A stretch of 64,000 bases of DNA from Verrucomicrobiia bacterium (lineage in GTDB: Bacteria; Verrucomicrobiota; Verrucomicrobiia; Palsa-1439). Position numbers and translations under genes: made by a program. Under the pieces are notes generated by a model. It was given only the letters and a program-made list of their open reading frames with translations, was not told where the DNA came from and searched no databases. Positions 1 through 9,104 of the stretch are shown here, piece by piece. Position 1 is the first letter of the stretch; the number at the start of each line of letters is the position of its first letter. The DNA lies in NCBI GenBank assembly GCA_035577545.1, contig DATLVI010000011.1:35848-99847 (forward strand), read 5' to 3'.

Positions 1-267
1 CCGACAGTCAACAGCCCCGGACCGGTTCGCCCAACACAGGTTCGTGTCGGGGTGGGAGCGAATGGGCTGGTCCTCTACGCTTTGCTGGACCGCTCATGTG
101 GTGACGAAGCCGTGGACGGCCAGGCACTGGCGCTGGCGCGGCAGATCCGGTTCGAGGCGGAGCGTGACAGCAGCTCAACCTCACTGGCTTGGGGCGTCTT
201 GCGGTTTTTGTGGGCCAGGCAGGAGGCTACGAGCACGAATACCGAGAGTTCCATAGCGCAACATTGA
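1..267 (+). CDS. C-terminal part of a TonB-C-like hypothetical protein (truncated by the window edge)
   Basis: Frame 1 is open from the first base to a TGA at 265-267, giving 88 residues. The stretch VRVGVGANGLVLYALLD followed by SCGDEAVDGQALALARQIRF resembles the C-terminal fold of TonB-type proteins, where a value is propagated 'by column' (VxVxVxxdGxVxxaxl) before a helix rich in A and L. The start lies outside the window, so the N-terminal domains and any membrane anchor cannot be judged. The competing frame from base 44 is Arg/Trp-rich and looks like a shadow. The protein family assignment is a weak inference; that this is coding is more secure. Confidence 0.55.
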   Translation, partial: PTVNSPGPVRPTQVRVGVGANGLVLYALLDRSCGDEAVDGQALALARQIRFEAERDSSSTSLAWGVLRFLWARQEATSTNTESSIAQH

Positions 268-442
268 AGTGCCCGCGCCGCGGCCAGTTTTTTTTCCGGT
301 CCTCCACATACTTGGGGGTTGTCTTGGCCCTCGCCGGTCAGTATGAATGTGGCGGCGAGTGGAGGCGGCTTCGAGCTTTATTGGCGCCATCCAACACAAG
401 GACAATCTAGCGGTCGTTTGGAAATCACGGAGGTTTTCCACC

Positions 443-1606
443 ATGGGCATGTGGATTGGTCGAAATCGTAAGGCCCGCGTCACATACGGATTCGATGACA
501 TTGCGCTGGTGCCAGGCGCTGTCACCATCAACCCCAACGAAGTCGACACGAGTTTTCAACTCGGTTCGCATAAGATCCACGTGCCAATTCTGGCGAGTGC
601 GATGGACGGGGTTGTGGACGTGCGTTTTGCCGTCGAAATGGGCAAGCTCGGGGGAGTTGCCGTGCTCAACCTGGAAGGTGTGCAGACGCGCTACAAGAAC
701 CCCGACGAGGTTCTCGACAAGATCGTCAACGTCAGCAAGGAAGAAGCGACGCATCTCTTGCAGCGTATCTACACCGAACCGATTCAGGAAGAGCTCATTG
801 CCGCCCGCGTGAAAGAAATCAAGGATGCCGGCGTACTGTGCGCCGTCAGCTCGATTCCGCAGCGCGCCGAGCGTTTCGGGGCCATCGCACAGGAGGCGGG
901 GGCGGACATTTTCGTGGTGCAATCCACCGTCTCCACCGTGCGACATCTCTCCAGTGAGTACAAGACGCTCGACCTTGCGGCCTTCTGTAAGACGCTACTC
1001 ATTCCCGTTGTCATTGGCAATTGCGTGACCTACAGCGTGACGCTGGAATTGATGCAATGCGGGATGGCGGGTGTTCTCATCGGCATCGGTCCTGGCTCGG
1101 CCTGCACGACGCGAGGTGTGCTCGGCCTCGGTGTGCCGCAGGTCACAGCGACCGTTGATTGTGCGGCGGCGCGCGATCAATACTTCAAACAGACGGGCCA
1201 ATACGTGCCCATCATCACGGACGGTGGGATGAGCAAGGGCGGCGACATCTGCAAGGCGTTCGCCTGCGGCGCGGACGCCGTGATGATTGGCAGTGCTTTC
1301 GCGCGCACGAAGGAGGCGCCGGGGCGCGGATTTCATTGGGGAATGGCCACACCGCACGCCAATCTTCCTCGGGGGACGCGCATTCGAGTCGGCGTGACGG
1401 GCACACTGAAACAAATCCTCTTCGGCCCCGCGGAACTCGACGATGGTTCCCAAAATCTGGTGGGCGCGCTGGCGACCTGCATGGGGAACGTTGGCGCGCG
1501 CACCGTGCGCGAATTTCAGGAGACGGAAATCATCATCGCGCCCGCGATCAAGACCGAGGGCAAGGTCTTCCAGACCGTGCAGGGTGTTGGCATGGGCAGC
1601 AAGTAG
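443..1606 (+). CDS. guaB: IMP dehydrogenase family protein without CBS domains (GuaB3-like)
   Basis: 387 aa. IMP dehydrogenase oxidises IMP to XMP with NAD+, the first step from IMP to GMP. The beta/alpha-barrel is recognisable from [13 protein letters not shown] near the N-terminus and the catalytic loop [20 protein letters not shown] with the nucleophile at Cys221, followed by [11 protein letters not shown] and the phosphate-binding [12 protein letters not shown]. The usual CBS pair after the first third is absent, so the protein is shorter than a classic 480-490-aa GuaB and resembles the GuaB3 group. I chose ATG 443 because GGAGG lies at 429-433; an in-frame codon at 347 would add 32 residues unlike the family. 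guaA follows after 4 bp, which supports a GMP-synthesis operon. Confidence 0.88.
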   Translation: MGMWIGRNRKARVTYGFDDIALVPGAVTINPNEVDTSFQLGSHKIHVPILASAMDGVVDVRFAVEMGKLGGVAVLNLEGVQTRYKNPDEVLDKIVNVSKEEATHLLQRIYTEPIQEELIAARVKEIKDAGVLCAVSSIPQRAERFGAIAQEAGADIFVVQSTVSTVRHLSSEYKTLDLAAFCKTLLIPVVIGNCVTYSVTLELMQCGMAGVLIGIGPGSACTTRGVLGLGVPQVTATVDCAAARDQYFKQTGQYVPIITDGGMSKGGDICKAFACGADAVMIGSAFARTKEAPGRGFHWGMATPHANLPRGTRIRVGVTGTLKQILFGPAELDDGSQNLVGALATCMGNVGARTVREFQETEIIIAPAIKTEGKVFQTVQGVGMGSK

Positions 1607-1610
1607 CCCC

Positions 1611-3200
1611 ATGTCCCGTCTCGCAAAACCTCAAAAGAAGAATACGAGGTCCCGGCTGGCGATCCCCGAAAACATTGTCATTCTCGATTTTGGGTCGCAG
1701 TACACGCAGGTGATTGCCAGGCGAATTCGCGAATGCCAGGTCTTCTCGCAGATCCTGCGCTTTGACACCCCGGCGGCGAAACTCCGGGCACTAAGACCGC
1801 GCGGACTCATCCTGAGCGGAGGTCCTGCCAGCGTCTATGGCGAGGCCGCGCCGCACTGCGACCCGGCGATTTGGAACCTAGGTGTTCCCGTGCTTGGCAT
1901 CTGCTACGGGATGCAGTTGATGGCGCACCAACTCGGCGGACGCGTCGAGAAGGGCGACAAGCGTGAATACGGGCAGGCGGAGGTCGAGATCACAAGGGAT
2001 TCGCCGTTGTTCGCGAAGATGGATCCCCGCCAAAAGGTTTGGATGAGTCACGGCGACAAACTGACGAAAGTGCCAGACGGTTTCCTGTCCGTCGCCCGTA
2101 GCCAGAATTCGCCGTATGCCGCCGTCGCCAATTCGCGACGCCGGCTTTTCGGCATACAGTTTCACCCCGAGGTCCACCACACGCCAAACGGGAAGCAGAT
2201 CATTTCAAACTTCGTGCATGGTGTCTGCGGTTGTGCACGTAATTGGACCATGAAGTCGTTTATCGAGCACGCGATTGAGGAGATTCGCGAAGCGGTGGGC
2301 GCCGACCGGGTGATTCTCGGTCTGTCGGGTGGCGTGGACTCCAGCGTGGCGGCGGCACTCATTCACAAGGCCATCGGCGACCAGCTTACCTGTGTGTTCG
2401 TCAACAATGGTTTGTTGCGCAAGTCGGAGGCGGAAGGCGTGCAGCGGGTCTTCGGTAAGAACCTGCGCATGCGGCTGCAGTATGTGGACGCCACGGGGGT
2501 GTTTCTGCGCAAGCTGCGCGGCGTGACTGACCCCGAACGCAAACGCAAGATCATCGGTCGCGCCTTTGTGGAGGTGTTTCAGAAAGCCACGAAGAAAGCC
2601 GGGGCGTCGCGCTTTCTCGCGCAAGGCACGACATACCCTGACGTGATCGAGAGCATTTCCATCGCCGGCAATCCCGCTGCGATGATCAAGTCGCACCACA
2701 ATGTGGGCGGCCTGCCGAAGAACATGAGATTTGAGCTGCTCGAACCACTACGCGCGCTCTTCAAGGACGAAGTGCGCGAGGTCGGCGCGCAACTCGGCCT
2801 GCCCCGCGAGATCGTCTGGCGGCAACCGTTTCCCGGCCCTGGCCTGGCTGTGCGCATTCTTGGGGCTGTGAGCCCGGAACGATTACGGATTCTGCGGGAA
2901 GCCGACTGGGTCGTCATCGATGAGGTGAAAAAAGCGGATCTATACTACAAGGTGTGGCAGACATTTGCGGTGTTGTTACCCGTAAAGACCGTCGGCGTGA
3001 TGGGCGACGAGCGCACGTATGACAACGTCATCGCCATCCGTGCCGTGGAAAGTGTGGATGGCATGACCGCGGACTGGGTGCGTTTGCCGTATGATCTCTT
3101 GGCGCGGCTTTCCACGCGCATTATCAACGAAGTCAAAGGCGTCAACCGTGTCTGCCTCGATATCTCCAGCAAACCTCCCAGCACGATCGAGTGGGAGTAG
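1611..3200 (+). CDS. guaA: GMP synthase (glutamine-hydrolysing)
   Basis: 529 aa, close to the usual 515-525. It aminates XMP to GMP using glutamine and ATP. The N-terminal class I amidotransferase shows the nucleophile in GICYGMQL (about residue 98) and the His/Glu pair in FHPEVHHT (about residue 184). The ATP-pyrophosphatase domain has the P-loop [13 protein letters not shown] (about residue 238) and the C-terminal dimerisation domain ends in KPPSTIEWE, the typical GuaA terminus. ATG 1611 starts 4 bp after the guaB-like gene. A longer frame open from 1443 overlaps that gene and is not needed. This is a housekeeping enzyme and the call is secure. Confidence 0.96.
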   Translation: MSRLAKPQKKNTRSRLAIPENIVILDFGSQYTQVIARRIRECQVFSQILRFDTPAAKLRALRPRGLILSGGPASVYGEAAPHCDPAIWNLGVPVLGICYGMQLMAHQLGGRVEKGDKREYGQAEVEITRDSPLFAKMDPRQKVWMSHGDKLTKVPDGFLSVARSQNSPYAAVANSRRRLFGIQFHPEVHHTPNGKQIISNFVHGVCGCARNWTMKSFIEHAIEEIREAVGADRVILGLSGGVDSSVAAALIHKAIGDQLTCVFVNNGLLRKSEAEGVQRVFGKNLRMRLQYVDATGVFLRKLRGVTDPERKRKIIGRAFVEVFQKATKKAGASRFLAQGTTYPDVIESISIAGNPAAMIKSHHNVGGLPKNMRFELLEPLRALFKDEVREVGAQLGLPREIVWRQPFPGPGLAVRILGAVSPERLRILREADWVVIDEVKKADLYYKVWQTFAVLLPVKTVGVMGDERTYDNVIAIRAVESVDGMTADWVRLPYDLLARLSTRIINEVKGVNRVCLDISSKPPSTIEWE

Positions 3201-3267
3201 GGTAACAGGTCGTACGTTGACGGTTTGCTTTTACGGCGGCGTTTAGTAACATGCCGCCGCAAATCGC

Positions 3268-4533
3268 ATGAAAATCCTGCGTTACAATCAGCCTGATTTC
3301 GACCGCGCCGCCGTCGAGGCGTGTGCGGCATCGAGCCTCTTCGACCCCCAAATCGAAGAGCGCGTACGTGCCATCATCGACGATGTGCGCGCTCGCGGCG
3401 ATGAGGCGCTGGTGGATTTGACAGAGCGCTTCGATCAGGTACGGCTGAAACCGTCCGAGTTTCGCATCGCAGGCAAATCTTCGAAACCCGGGCCCGAATT
3501 GGCGCGGGCGATTGCCGCTACGCACAAGAACGTTGCGGCCTTCGCCAAACGGTCGCTACGTAAGGGCTGGTCGATGCGTAATTCGCAGGGCGGACGCGTC
3601 GGGGAAAAGTTTGACGCACTGCGGCGCGTGGGCATTTATGTGCCGGGCGGTACAGCGCCACTGGTGTCGACTGTTTTGATGACTGCCACACTGGCGAAGG
3701 TGGCGGGCTGCCCGGAGATTGTGGTCTGTTCGCCTCCACCGATCAATCCCGGTTTGCTATATGCCGCCCACATTGCGGGTGCGACAGAGATTTATCAACT
3801 AGGCGGCGCGCAGGCCATCGCCGCGATGGCGCTGGGGACGCAGTCCATCAAACGTGTCGTCAAGATTTTCGGTCCGGGGAATGCCTACGTCACCGCCGCG
3901 AAGAAACTCCTCTTTGGACGCGTGGGGATCGATTTGCTTTCAGGGCCGAGTGAGTTGCTTGTTGTCGCGGATAACACCGCCGAACCCGCGTTCATTGCCG
4001 CCGACCTGCTTGCGCAAGCGGAGCACGGGAGTGGTTATGAACGTGTGTGGCTCGTGACGACATCCGAGAAGGTTCTGGAGGCGACGCGCGCGGAGATTGA
4101 GAAGCAGATCGGCGGACTGGAGCGAGGCGAGTTCGTACGGCGCGCACTTGAGAATGGCGGGGTTTGCGTATTGGTAAAGGATATGACGCAGGCCATCGCC
4201 ATTACCAATCAGTTTGCGCCGGAGCACTGCGAGTTGATGGTGAAGAATGCTCCGAAGGTGTTGCGCGCTATCAAAACCGCCGGCGCCATCTTTCTCGGTC
4301 CGTGGACGCCAACGGTAGTGGGAGATTACCTGGCAGGGCCAAGCCACGAACTACCGACCGGTGGCGCTGGCGCAGCCTTTGCGGGATTGACAGTGGATCA
4401 GTTTCAACGGCGCACGAGTGTGATCGAATGTTCTCGCACGGCGCTGGCCAAATCCTTGCCGGCGCTGGAAGCATTCGGTGAAGTGGAAGGATTGGACGCA
4501 CACGTCGCTTCGGCGCGGGTCAGGTTCCGATGA
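3268..4533 (+). CDS. hisD: Histidinol dehydrogenase
   Basis: 421 aa. It carries out the last two oxidations of histidine synthesis, L-histidinol to L-histidine, with NAD+ and zinc. Family stretches seen are GIYVPGGTAPLVSTVLMTA, GGAQAIAAMALGTQSIKRV, KIFGPGNAYVTAAKK, the zinc-ligand region LLAQAEHGSG, and FAPEHCELM followed by GPSHELPTGGAGAAFAGL near the C-terminus. The start ATG at 3268 has no clear Shine-Dalgarno. The gene begins 67 bp after guaA and overlaps hisC by 4 bp (ATGA), so hisD-hisC-hisB are translationally coupled. Length and motifs are normal. Confidence 0.96.
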   Translation: MKILRYNQPDFDRAAVEACAASSLFDPQIEERVRAIIDDVRARGDEALVDLTERFDQVRLKPSEFRIAGKSSKPGPELARAIAATHKNVAAFAKRSLRKGWSMRNSQGGRVGEKFDALRRVGIYVPGGTAPLVSTVLMTATLAKVAGCPEIVVCSPPPINPGLLYAAHIAGATEIYQLGGAQAIAAMALGTQSIKRVVKIFGPGNAYVTAAKKLLFGRVGIDLLSGPSELLVVADNTAEPAFIAADLLAQAEHGSGYERVWLVTTSEKVLEATRAEIEKQIGGLERGEFVRRALENGGVCVLVKDMTQAIAITNQFAPEHCELMVKNAPKVLRAIKTAGAIFLGPWTPTVVGDYLAGPSHELPTGGAGAAFAGLTVDQFQRRTSVIECSRTALAKSLPALEAFGEVEGLDAHVASARVRFR

Positions 4534-5600
4534 GCTACATCCGTCGGCAGGTTGAGCGGATGAGCGGGTATGTGCCTGGGGAACAGCCGAAGGTCGCAGG
4601 CCTCATCAAGCTTAATACGAATGAGAATCCGTATCCGCCATCGCCGAAAGTCCTGGAAACACTGCGCGGGGCGATTGATGGAAAGTTGCGGCTGTATCCC
4701 GACCCGACCTCCGCCGCATTGCGCGCGAAGCTCAGCAAGATTCACGGGTTTGACCCCGAGCAGATCATCATCGGCAACGGTTGCGACGACATTCTCGACC
4801 TTTGTGTGCGCGCCTTCTGTGGCGAATGCGAGAAGTTGGCGTACTTCTGGCCCAGTTATTCACTGTATCCGGTGCTCGCGAACATCCAGGGCGCGACGCA
4901 GGTCGAGTTGCCGCTCGATGAGAATTTTCAGATTCAGGTACACGCGCCATTATTGTCGAAGCTTGCGGGGGTAAAGCTCGTATTCATCACGCAACCGAAC
5001 GCGCCCAGCGGCGTGTGGCTGCAGCGCGTGCAGTTGCAGCGGGTGATCGAGGAGACGAAGGGTGTCGTGGTAATCGATGAAGCCTATGTGGACTTCGCGT
5101 CGGAAAACTGTCTCGATCTCGTGAGTGAGTACGACAATGTGATCGTGGCGCGGACATTTTCGAAGGCGTTTTCGTTTGCCGGTATGCGCGTCGGTTGGGC
5201 GGTCGGTCCGCGCGAGTTAATCGCTGCGCTCAACAAAGTGAAGGACAGCTACAACGTGAGCCGCTTGAGCCAGCTTGGCGCGGAGGCGACACTGGAAGAG
5301 TGGGTTTACTTCCAGCAGAACGTGAAGAAGATTTGTACGACGCGGGAGCGGACAAGCGCTGCGCTCGCCAAACTCAGTTTCTTTGTTTATTCTTCACAAA
5401 CGAACTTTGTATTCGCCAAGCCGCCACTGCCATTGACCGCAAAGCAGTGGTTTGACGGGCTGCGAGCGAAAAGGATTCTCGTGCGCTGGTGGGACATTGA
5501 TCGCATCCGCGATTTTGCGCGAGTCACCATCGGCACGGATGAAGAAATGGACAAGTTTCTGGCAGCAACGAAGGAGGTCTGTGAAGAAGCGAAGCGCTAA
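4530..5600 (+). CDS. hisC: Histidinol-phosphate aminotransferase
   Basis: 356 aa, PLP-dependent fold type I aminotransferase that converts imidazole-acetol phosphate to histidinol phosphate with glutamate. Seen are the substrate-binding start LIKLNTNENPYPPSP, the dinucleotide-like GNGCDDILDL, QPNAPSG, the Asp/Tyr pair in VVIDEAYVDF, and the Schiff-base lysine in ARTFSKAFSFAGMRVGW (Lys212). Start ATG 4530 overlaps the hisD stop (ATGA). The 3' end overlaps hisB by 20 bp and carries the AAGGAGG for hisB. Context between hisD and hisB fixes the substrate better than sequence alone could. Confidence 0.95.
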   Translation: MSYIRRQVERMSGYVPGEQPKVAGLIKLNTNENPYPPSPKVLETLRGAIDGKLRLYPDPTSAALRAKLSKIHGFDPEQIIIGNGCDDILDLCVRAFCGECEKLAYFWPSYSLYPVLANIQGATQVELPLDENFQIQVHAPLLSKLAGVKLVFITQPNAPSGVWLQRVQLQRVIEETKGVVVIDEAYVDFASENCLDLVSEYDNVIVARTFSKAFSFAGMRVGWAVGPRELIAALNKVKDSYNVSRLSQLGAEATLEEWVYFQQNVKKICTTRERTSAALAKLSFFVYSSQTNFVFAKPPLPLTAKQWFDGLRAKRILVRWWDIDRIRDFARVTIGTDEEMDKFLAATKEVCEEAKR

Positions 5601-6198
5601 GGTTGTACGCAATACGGCAGAGACGCGGATTTCGTTGACGCTCACGATTGACGGGAGCGGCAAGTCGAAGATTTCGACCGGCATTCCGTTCTTCGACCAC
5701 ATGTTCACGCTGCTGGCGAAACACTCGTTGTGTGATTTGACGGTTACCGCGAATGGCGACGTGGATGTGGACGCGCATCACACCGTCGAGGATATCGGCA
5801 TTGCCCTTGGGCAGGCATTTGTGCAGGCACTCGGAGACAAACGCGGGATTCGACGCTACGGTTGGTCGTTGGTACCGATGGACGAGACACTGGCGCAGGC
5901 GCGCATCGCTCTGGATTTTAGTAATCGACCATTTCTCGTGTTTGAGGCGAAGAACTGGGGTCGCATCGCGAATGTGTCGCTCGGGCGGAGGAAAGAATTT
6001 CGCGTCGGTTTGGTGAAGGAATTCCTACAGGGTTTCGCCAACGAGGCGCGCTGCAACTTGCACGTCGATGTGTTGCGCGGCGACGAACCGCATCACGTTG
6101 TGGAAGCCATTTTCAAGGCACTGGCAAAGGCGCTCGATCTGGCCTGTCAGCGCGACCCGCGCGTCAAAGGCGTGCCGAGCACGAAGGGGAAACTATGA
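5581..6198 (+). CDS. hisB: Imidazoleglycerol-phosphate dehydratase
   Basis: 205 aa, a monofunctional HisB that dehydrates imidazole glycerol phosphate. The two manganese-binding motifs are present: DAHHTVEDIGIALGQA near the middle and DEPHHVVEAIFKALAKAL near the C-terminus, together with GIPFFDHMFTLLAKHS. I chose GTG 5581 because the family starts with a short basic stretch followed by RNTAETRI, and AAGGAGG lies at 5571-5577; the spacing of 3 bp is short. An ATG at 5540 would add 14 atypical residues. The gene overlaps hisC by 20 bp and the next ORF by 4 bp. Confidence 0.94.
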   Translation: MKKRSAKVVRNTAETRISLTLTIDGSGKSKISTGIPFFDHMFTLLAKHSLCDLTVTANGDVDVDAHHTVEDIGIALGQAFVQALGDKRGIRRYGWSLVPMDETLAQARIALDFSNRPFLVFEAKNWGRIANVSLGRRKEFRVGLVKEFLQGFANEARCNLHVDVLRGDEPHHVVEAIFKALAKALDLACQRDPRVKGVPSTKGKL

Positions 6199-6548
6199 CG
6201 GTTAGTCTTCAACACGAGCTTATCGTTTTACCGGAAAAGCTTCGTGGTGCAATTGATGAAGAGTTGCGAGCTTCAGGGATTGAAGTGGAAGATTATGACG
6301 ATCCTAAGTTGCGAAGCCGTCGTCATCAAGGCGATTTTCTTTTGTTGTGTAAGCGTAATGATGCCGCGGTTGAGTTGTGGGGCGTTGGTAAAGACGAGGT
6401 GCCGCAGAGCTTGGGAAATCTCATGGGAGTTACATTTTGGGACCATGGGGGTTTTTTACGTCAGCTGCTCCATCGTCGTGCCGATTTGCAGCTTCAGCGC
6501 GATATTGCTGGCATCCTGTATCGCTTGAAAACATCCGCCGAGAATTAA
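6195..6548 (+). CDS. Hypothetical protein coupled to hisB
   Basis: 117 aa, not recognised. Its ATG at 6195 overlaps the hisB stop (ATGA), so it is likely co-translated with the histidine genes. The product is acidic in the first half (EELRASGIEVEDYDDP) and has a central LLLCKRNDAAVELWGVGKD that looks like the core of a small alpha/beta domain. There is no signal peptide, no membrane segment and no catalytic motif I can name. The DNA is visibly less GC-rich than the his genes, suggesting later acquisition or relaxed codon use. A second open frame from 6244 lacks the coupling and is probably a shadow. A convergent hairpin terminator follows directly. Confidence 0.62.
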   Translation: MTVSLQHELIVLPEKLRGAIDEELRASGIEVEDYDDPKLRSRRHQGDFLLLCKRNDAAVELWGVGKDEVPQSLGNLMGVTFWDHGGFLRQLLHRRADLQLQRDIAGILYRLKTSAEN

Positions 6549-6573
6549 TATAGCACCGCTATAGAAATTTTTG
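6549..6573. terminator. Hairpin terminator between the his run and the Y-family polymerase
   Basis: Perfect 6-bp stem TATAGC/GCTATA with a 3-base loop (6549-6563), followed on the + strand by GAAATTTTT. It directly follows the TAA of the 117-aa ORF and contains the stop codon of the convergent polymerase gene. The stem is A/T-rich and short, so efficiency is uncertain. Confidence 0.5.
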
Positions 6574-7956
6574 TGTCCGGCTGGTGGAGCGGCCCCACGT
6601 GCGAGGTAATGGCAGCGGAGCAGCTCGCGTTACTTCCTCCAACGGTTTCCATTCGTCCTCGTAAGTCAGATCGTCAAGTACGCCCTCAGGGATGTTGTCT
6701 ACTTTGATTTCCATCTCGCGTTGCGAGAGGAATGGGCACTTGGCTTTGTCTGCGACAAGATAGGGAGCCTCTTTTTCGAGTAGCAAGCGTGTACCCGTCT
6801 TCACGCAACGTCTGCCGTAAAGCGCCTCGACTTGTTCCAACGCATGGTGCAATTCACGACGCTTGTATTCCACATCGTGATTGAAGAGATTGGGCTCCAA
6901 TTCCAACGGCTGCAGGTTCCAGAAGTTGATGCAGACCTGGCGAATCGGCTGTTCTTCGTGCGCGGTAAGTTCATGGAATAGGCGCTCCACCTGTGGATTG
7001 ATGAGGCGCGGTTCGAATTGCGCGGTGGGAAATTTTACGGTGGCGCCCCGGCCTTCGTGGTCTTTGAAGCGCACGTATAAACCCATTTCACGGGCCTTGA
7101 GGTTCTCGCGAAAGAATGTGGTCATGACTTTCTCCGTCTGGTCGAGCAGAAACAGCAGGGCGGTTTCATAGTCCGGCTCGTCATAGGGCAAGGTCGTGGC
7201 GCTGCCGATGCAGGTGCGGGGTTTATTAGATAATGACAACCGTTCGCGGAACTGGCCGCTGGAGAGCAACCACAATTCGAGGCCAAGGAATCCGTAGCGT
7301 TTTTCCAACAATCCCAACGGTAGTGCGGCGATGTCGCCGAGTGTCCAGATCCCCAGCGCCCGCAGGGAGCGCGCCCGTCGGGTCGCGATGCCCATTAGTT
7401 TCTGGATGGGAATATCGCGGAGAAATTCGCGTTCCTCGTCCTCTCTTACTTCGTGGAAATTGTCGGGTTTACAACGTTCGGTCGCCAATTTGGCCAACCA
7501 GCGCGAGGAACCGAGTCCCATCGATACCGGGACGCCGACTTCCTCGAGCAATTCGCGCCGCATACGGATGATTAATTCTGCCGGGGTGCGACACCGAAAC
7601 ACGCTGGGCGAATCGGTGAAGTCCAGATATCCTTCGTCGATGGAGCTGGGCACGAGCAGGGGAGTGTAGTGACGCACCCGTCGAAAAATTTCCAGCGAAA
7701 GACGGCGATACTCATCGTACTGTGGAGGCACCAGTACACCGTCCGGGCATTTGTGCTTCGCTTCGAAACACGCCATGCCTGTTTTGATGCCATAGTCCTT
7801 GGCGAGATAGTTGGCCGCAATGACAATGCCATTGCCACGTCGCCCGCCACCAACGAATAAGGGCTTCTTCTTCAGCTTTGGATCAAGTGCTATCTCGCAA
7901 GAAGCGAAGAACGAATCGCCGTCAATATGAAGAATTCGTTGGTTTCGCAGCGGCAT
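6559..7956 (-). CDS. dinB: Y-family DNA polymerase (DinB/Pol IV type)
   Basis: 465 aa, an error-prone translesion polymerase. The palm catalytic acids are present: HIDGDSFFASCE (Asp12) and SSIDEGYLDF (Asp107, Glu108). The helix-hairpin-helix region IPIQKLMGIATRRARSLRALGI and a little-finger domain follow. It is longer than typical DinB (350-400 aa), with about 60 extra C-terminal residues rich in acidic and prolyl residues. I chose ATG 7956; a TTG at 7965 would add three residues. A 22-bp palindrome covers this start (see separate entry), which suggests repression at the translation start. Whether it is DNA-damage regulated cannot be told from sequence. Confidence 0.88.
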   Translation of the reverse strand: MPLRNQRILHIDGDSFFASCEIALDPKLKKKPLFVGGGRRGNGIVIAANYLAKDYGIKTGMACFEAKHKCPDGVLVPPQYDEYRRLSLEIFRRVRHYTPLLVPSSIDEGYLDFTDSPSVFRCRTPAELIIRMRRELLEEVGVPVSMGLGSSRWLAKLATERCKPDNFHEVREDEEREFLRDIPIQKLMGIATRRARSLRALGIWTLGDIAALPLGLLEKRYGFLGLELWLLSSGQFRERLSLSNKPRTCIGSATTLPYDEPDYETALLFLLDQTEKVMTTFFRENLKAREMGLYVRFKDHEGRGATVKFPTAQFEPRLINPQVERLFHELTAHEEQPIRQVCINFWNLQPLELEPNLFNHDVEYKRRELHHALEQVEALYGRRCVKTGTRLLLEKEAPYLVADKAKCPFLSQREMEIKVDNIPEGVLDDLTYEDEWKPLEEVTRAAPLPLPRTWGRSTSRTQKFL

Positions 7957-7976
7957 ACCACACAAATGTGTGGTAT
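7955..7976. promoter_or_regulatory. Perfect palindrome over the dinB start codon
   Basis: Two 10-bp arms, ATACCACACA and its exact reverse complement, separated by AA. The element overlaps the ATG of the polymerase gene and lies about 78 bp upstream of the divergent gene at 8054. Size and symmetry fit a dimeric repressor operator. It does not resemble the LexA boxes of the E. coli or Bacillus type. The regulator is unknown. Confidence 0.45.
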
Positions 7977-8053
7977 TGGGCGGAAGCTGTCAAGCCAGCG
8001 ATTCCCGCTTGGCTAATCTTGATTTCCGAACTACAACTCTCGCGACCAATCCC

Positions 8054-8581
8054 ATGCAGATCCAAACGCATATTATGTCGGGCTGGTGTCTGGGAAATTA
8101 TGCAAAACTTACGCCGCGCGAGCGGTTCTGTTGCATGCTGGCGGCGAGCTGGGCGGATCTAGATGGCTTGGGTGTTTTTGCGGGACAGGAGGCATATTGG
8201 GAATATCACCACAAGCTCTGTCACAATCTTCCGTTTGGACTGGTATTGTCGCTCGGCCTCATGTTGTTTTCCGGGCGGCGGTGGAGAGCATTTTTCGCTT
8301 ACCTAGGGCTGTTTCATCTCCATCTCGTAATGGATTATTTTGGATCGGGTCCAGATTGGGGCTTCTATTATCTGTGGCCATTTTCAAATTGGTATGTGGA
8401 GAATCCACACGCGTGGGAATTTCAATCGTGGCAAAACTTCCTGGCCGCTTCTGGGTTCTTCGTGTGGGTGTTATGGATAGCGGTACGTGACGGTCGTACG
8501 CCGTTGGAAGTTATTATGCCATCTCTTGATCGCCAGTTGGTGCAGTGGTTGCGCCAACGGTTCGGCTGGCAGCCAAGTTAA
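8054..8581 (+). CDS. Membrane-bound metal-dependent hydrolase-like protein (DUF457/YdjM type)
   Basis: 175 aa. It starts QTHIMSGWCLGN, continues with LTPRERFCCMLAASWADLDGLG and then YHHKLCHNLPFGLVLSL, the spaced His/Asp pattern of the DUF457 family (THxxxG, DxDG, HRxxxH-like), followed by hydrophobic segments around residues 60-85, 85-105 and 135-155. The family is integral to the inner membrane and presumed to bind metal; its biological role is unclear. I chose ATG 8054 because the family motif starts immediately; an open frame from 7970 adds 28 residues without similarity. It is divergent from dinB across the palindrome. Confidence 0.68.
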   Translation: MQIQTHIMSGWCLGNYAKLTPRERFCCMLAASWADLDGLGVFAGQEAYWEYHHKLCHNLPFGLVLSLGLMLFSGRRWRAFFAYLGLFHLHLVMDYFGSGPDWGFYYLWPFSNWYVENPHAWEFQSWQNFLAASGFFVWVLWIAVRDGRTPLEVIMPSLDRQLVQWLRQRFGWQPS

Positions 8582-8591
8582 CCGCTTTCGT

Positions 8592-9104
8592 CTAATCTGA
8601 CAGATTGCCGTGCATGGTCTGCGAATGCGGTTTGGCGCCGGCATTGTCCACCATCAGATGGAACGTGGTGCCGGCGTGGTAGGCGAAGCGATGGGAGAGA
8701 ATGGACTCGATGCGTTCCGCCAATGGGCCGGTCAATTCTTCGACTTCGTCGGAACGGATGCGGACGGTGGGGTTGAGGCCGTGCTTGGGGGGAAGTTGAT
8801 CGGCAAGCAGGTCGGCTTGCGCGAGGGTTGCGTCGCCGGACGTTTGGTCGGCATGATAACGGCGCACGTCAAAGTTAAGCGGGGTGTCGGATGGATAATT
8901 GGCGAAGGTCGCGGCACGCGCGCGCGTGCAATGTGGCGCGTCGTCGAACTGGACTAGGCAGTGGAGTGGGGTGGGAAGGTAAAGATCGGAGACAATCTTT
9001 GCGTCACCCCAAACGAATTGCTTGTTGCGCTCGGCTTCGATGTTGAAACGCTGCCGCATCAGGGATGCGACAGCGTCGAGCACGGCTTCCTTCGTGATCT
9101 TCAC
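8592..9104 (-). CDS. Conserved-looking hypothetical protein coupled to the aminotransferase
   Basis: 170 aa, not recognised. I chose GTG 9104 because it overlaps the aminotransferase stop (GTGA); a TTG five codons upstream is the alternative. Residues 1-40 look like a helix plus beta region (ITKEAVLDAVASLMRQRF), followed by DLYLPTPLHCLVQFDD, a segment with QADLLADQLPPKHGLNP, and a C-terminal HRFAYHAGTTFHLMVDNAGA. There is no signal peptide or membrane segment. The tight coupling suggests a cytosolic partner of the aminotransferase. The + strand frame opposite (8610-8957) has an unlikely composition and is taken as a shadow. Confidence 0.6.
   Translation of the reverse strand: MKITKEAVLDAVASLMRQRFNIEAERNKQFVWGDAKIVSDLYLPTPLHCLVQFDDAPHCTRARAATFANYPSDTPLNFDVRRYHADQTSGDATLAQADLLADQLPPKHGLNPTVRIRSDEVEELTGPLAERIESILSHRFAYHAGTTFHLMVDNAGAKPHSQTMHGNLSD

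Noticed and set aside
347..442. In-frame upstream extension of the IMP dehydrogenase-like gene
   Set aside because: The added 32 residues are Arg/Trp-rich and unlike the family, and GGAGG sits before ATG 443.
3217..3249. Possible promoter (TTGACG and TTTAGT) before hisD
   Set aside because: Spacing of 19 bp and a weak -10 make it unconvincing, and guaA-hisD may be one transcript.
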